From Gordonia polyisoprenivorans NBRC 16320 = JCM 10675 (GTDB lineage: Bacteria; Actinomycetota; Actinomycetes; Mycobacteriales; Mycobacteriaceae), in NCBI RefSeq assembly GCF_000241325.1, contig NZ_BAEI01000068.1, forward strand, positions 1 through 64,000: a stretch of 64,000 nt of DNA, read 5' to 3'. Both the position numbers and the translations under genes were made by a program. Shown here piece by piece: positions 62,396 through 64,000 of the stretch. How positions within the stretch are numbered: the stretch's first letter is position 1; each line of letters starts with the position of its first letter. The notes under the pieces were generated by a model. That model was not told where the DNA came from, searched no databases, and saw only the letters and a list, made by a program, of their open reading frames with translations.

Positions 62396-62482
62396 CACAA
62401 ACAGGCGTAAACACAGATATATCAACACCGGGTCCCACAGAAACCCACATAGGGTCGGTGGTCGGAAAGAGATCGGAGAGAC

Positions 62483-63253
62483 GTGTACGCGGAAGAACGA
62501 CAGCAGGCGATCGCCGAGCTGGTCCGCTCGAAGGGCCGCGCCTCGGTGAGCGCGCTCGCCGAGCGCTTCGAGGTCACCAGCGAGACGGTGCGACGCGATC
62601 TGGCGAGCCTGGAACGCGCCGGCCATCTGCAGCGCGTACACGGTGGCGCGGTTCGGCCCGGCCTGGTCCAGATCGTCGACGAGCAGGGCATCGGCGAGCG
62701 CGAGGCCAGCCATGCCGATCAGAAGGTGGCGATCGGCCGTGCGGCGATGCGTTTCCTGCCGCCCGACGGCGGCTCGCTCGCGCTCGACGCCGGCACCACC
62801 ACCTACCAGGCCGCACTCAACATCCCCACCGACCGACGCCTGAGCGTGGTCACCAGCAGCCTGCCCCTGGCCACGCTTCTTGCCGAACATCCCAGCGCCA
62901 CACTGCATCTGGTGGGAGGACGAGTTCGCAGTCTGACGCAGGCCGCAGTCGGCGCCGACACCGTGTCCCGACTGCGGCAGTTTCGCTCCACGGTCGCCTT
63001 CATCGGCACCAACGGGGTCAGCGAGGGGCTTGGACTGTCCACGCCGGACCCCGACGAGGCGGCGGTGAAGTCGGCGCTGGTGCGCTCGGCGCAACGCGTG
63101 ATCGTGCTCGCCGACTCCTCGAAGATGAATCGCGAGGACTTCGCCGGTTTCGCCGACCTCGACGACGTCGATGTCCTCATCACCGACGCCGGTATCGATC
63201 CCACCTTTTCCGCGGTGCTCTCCGCCCGCGGCATCGAGGTCGTGATCGCATGA
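62483..63253 (+). CDS. DeoR/GlpR family regulator, FruR-like
   Basis: A 256-residue repressor. The helix-turn-helix reads ASVSALAERFEVTSETVRRDLASLERAG and the sugar-phosphate domain has DAGTTTYQAAL and FIGTNGVSEGLGLSTPDPDEA. Context with fruK and ptsI says it senses fructose-1-phosphate or a related metabolite. The GTG start has GGAGAG very close upstream. Its stop overlaps the fruK ATG by 4 nt (ATGA). Confidence 0.9.
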   Translation: MYAEERQQAIAELVRSKGRASVSALAERFEVTSETVRRDLASLERAGHLQRVHGGAVRPGLVQIVDEQGIGEREASHADQKVAIGRAAMRFLPPDGGSLALDAGTTTYQAALNIPTDRRLSVVTSSLPLATLLAEHPSATLHLVGGRVRSLTQAAVGADTVSRLRQFRSTVAFIGTNGVSEGLGLSTPDPDEAAVKSALVRSAQRVIVLADSSKMNREDFAGFADLDDVDVLITDAGIDPTFSAVLSARGIEVVIA

Positions 63254-64000
63254 TCCTCACCGTCACCGCCAACCCGAGTCTCGATCGCACCCTGGAGATC
63301 GCCGGCCCCCTCCAGCGCGGGGAGGTGCAACGCACCGTCGGTGTCCGCGCCGAGCCGGGCGGCAAGGGCGTCAATGTTTCCCGCGTCATCGCCGAGGCGG
63401 GTCTGACCACCCTCGCGGTCCTACCGGCGCGCAACGGCGATCCGCTGCTGACCGCGTTGGACCAGGTCGGACTTCGCCACGAGGCCCTCGCCGTGCCCGG
63501 CGAGGTGCGGTCGAACATCACCATCGCCGAACCCGACGGCACCACGACCAAGATCAACGCCTCCGGCCAGTTCCTCGACGACCGTCAGGTGCGTGCGTTG
63601 ACCGACCTCGTCTTGGCCCGCGCGGCCGGTGCCGACTGGGTGGCCCTGTGCGGATCGCTGCCACCGGGTGTCGCCGACGACTGGTATCGCGTACTCGCCG
63701 ACCAGCTCATCGCGCGCGGACACCGCGTCGCCATCGACACCTCGGGTGCTCCCCTGACGGCAGCGGTGACCGGACGCGTCGACCTGATCAAGCCGAACGA
63801 GTATGAACTCGCCGAGGTCAGCGGTGCCGATCCGGAGATCCTGCGTCACGCCGCCGCCGAGGGCGATCTGTCGCCCATCGTCTCGGCGTCGGCCGACATG
63901 GCGCACCGCATCGGCGGCGCCGTGCTGGCCACCCTCGGTGCGGCCGGCGCACTGCTGACCACCGAGTCCGGCAGCTGGTTCGCCACGCCGCCGCCGATCG
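63250..64000 (+). CDS. fruK: 1-phosphofructokinase (partial at window end)
   Basis: The first 250 residues of a PfkB-family sugar kinase. The N-terminus ILTVTANPSLDRTLEI, the GGKGVNVSRVIAEAG substrate motif and LIKPNEYELAEVSG fit 1-phosphofructokinase. It converts fructose-1-phosphate, made by the fructose PTS, to fructose-1,6-bisphosphate. ATG 63250 overlaps the stop of the regulator gene, so the two are coupled. The C-terminal ATP-binding GAGD region lies beyond the window. Confidence 0.92.
   Translation, partial: MILTVTANPSLDRTLEIAGPLQRGEVQRTVGVRAEPGGKGVNVSRVIAEAGLTTLAVLPARNGDPLLTALDQVGLRHEALAVPGEVRSNITIAEPDGTTTKINASGQFLDDRQVRALTDLVLARAAGADWVALCGSLPPGVADDWYRVLADQLIARGHRVAIDTSGAPLTAAVTGRVDLIKPNEYELAEVSGADPEILRHAAAEGDLSPIVSASADMAHRIGGAVLATLGAAGALLTTESGSWFATPPPI

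Overview
The window is a GC-rich, almost fully coding piece of an actinobacterial chromosome. Protein sequence and gene order point to the Mycobacteriales (mycolate-type actinomycetes). Gordonia is my best guess, from memory and not from any search. From the ZapE-type ATPase (about 5.5 kb) to lexA (about 60 kb) the order follows Mycobacterium tuberculosis Rv2670c-Rv2720: zapE, ribD-like, lipoprotein, aftC, msrB, chdC/hemY/hemE, DUF3000, rnd, dxs, TRAM methylase, permease, ceoB/ceoC, OB-fold, dut, DUF4193, cei, suhB, ppgK, sigA, sigB, ideR, PAC2, nrdR, LysM, lexA. I see no insertion sequence, prophage or CRISPR array. The notable content is small elements and regulation inside a conserved core region.

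Layout. 0-2.6 kb: tRNA-Cys, tRNA-Val and a terminator; a TPP riboswitch in front of an SDR gene and a methyltransferase; a 32-residue metallothionein-like gene; a GNAT. 2.7-5.3 kb: a phosphotransferase converging on an acyl-CoA dehydrogenase/DUF6285 pair. 5.5-16.8 kb: ZapE, a RibD-like reductase, a degenerate alpha/beta-hydrolase lipoprotein, the arabinan transferase AftC, MsrB, PaiB, the coproporphyrin-type heme operon (hemE-hemY-chdC), DUF3000 and RNase D. 16.9-25.2 kb: dxs, an RNA methylase, and a KimA-like potassium transporter divergent from two TrkA/RCK proteins. 25.2-34.4 kb: DUF3710, dut, DUF3093, DUF4193, Cei, SuhB, polyphosphate glucokinase, SigA, a cysteine-type leader peptide before a TauE/SafE permease, and DUF7455. 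34.4-48.4 kb: a helicase, YihY, DUF3039/DUF3099, SigB behind an ECF-type promoter, a GNAT/acyl-CoA-synthetase-like acetyltransferase coupled to an AcuC deacetylase, IdeR, DUF4192, a lipoprotein and PAC2. 48.4-60.4 kb: a Ski2-like helicase, oxyR-ahpC-ahpD, an aminotransferase, HrpA, NrdR, a LysM protein and LexA with SOS boxes. 60.4-64 kb: PTS enzyme I, a DeoR-type regulator and 1-phosphofructokinase (cut by the window end).

How it works together. Core gene expression (SigA, SigB), stress regulators (OxyR, IdeR, LexA, NrdR) and matching effectors (AhpC/AhpD, MsrB, peroxide-dependent heme synthase, LysM protein) lie together. Heme, isoprenoid, cell-wall arabinan, potassium and fructose/PTS functions are interleaved. 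Many promoters read as a TANNNT -10 box 6-7 nt before the start codon, so leaderless mRNAs look common. Several starts were moved on that basis or on a Shine-Dalgarno match.

Limits. Everything is read by eye. Family names come from remembered motifs, promoter calls are pattern matches without transcript data, and residue positions are approximate where so stated.
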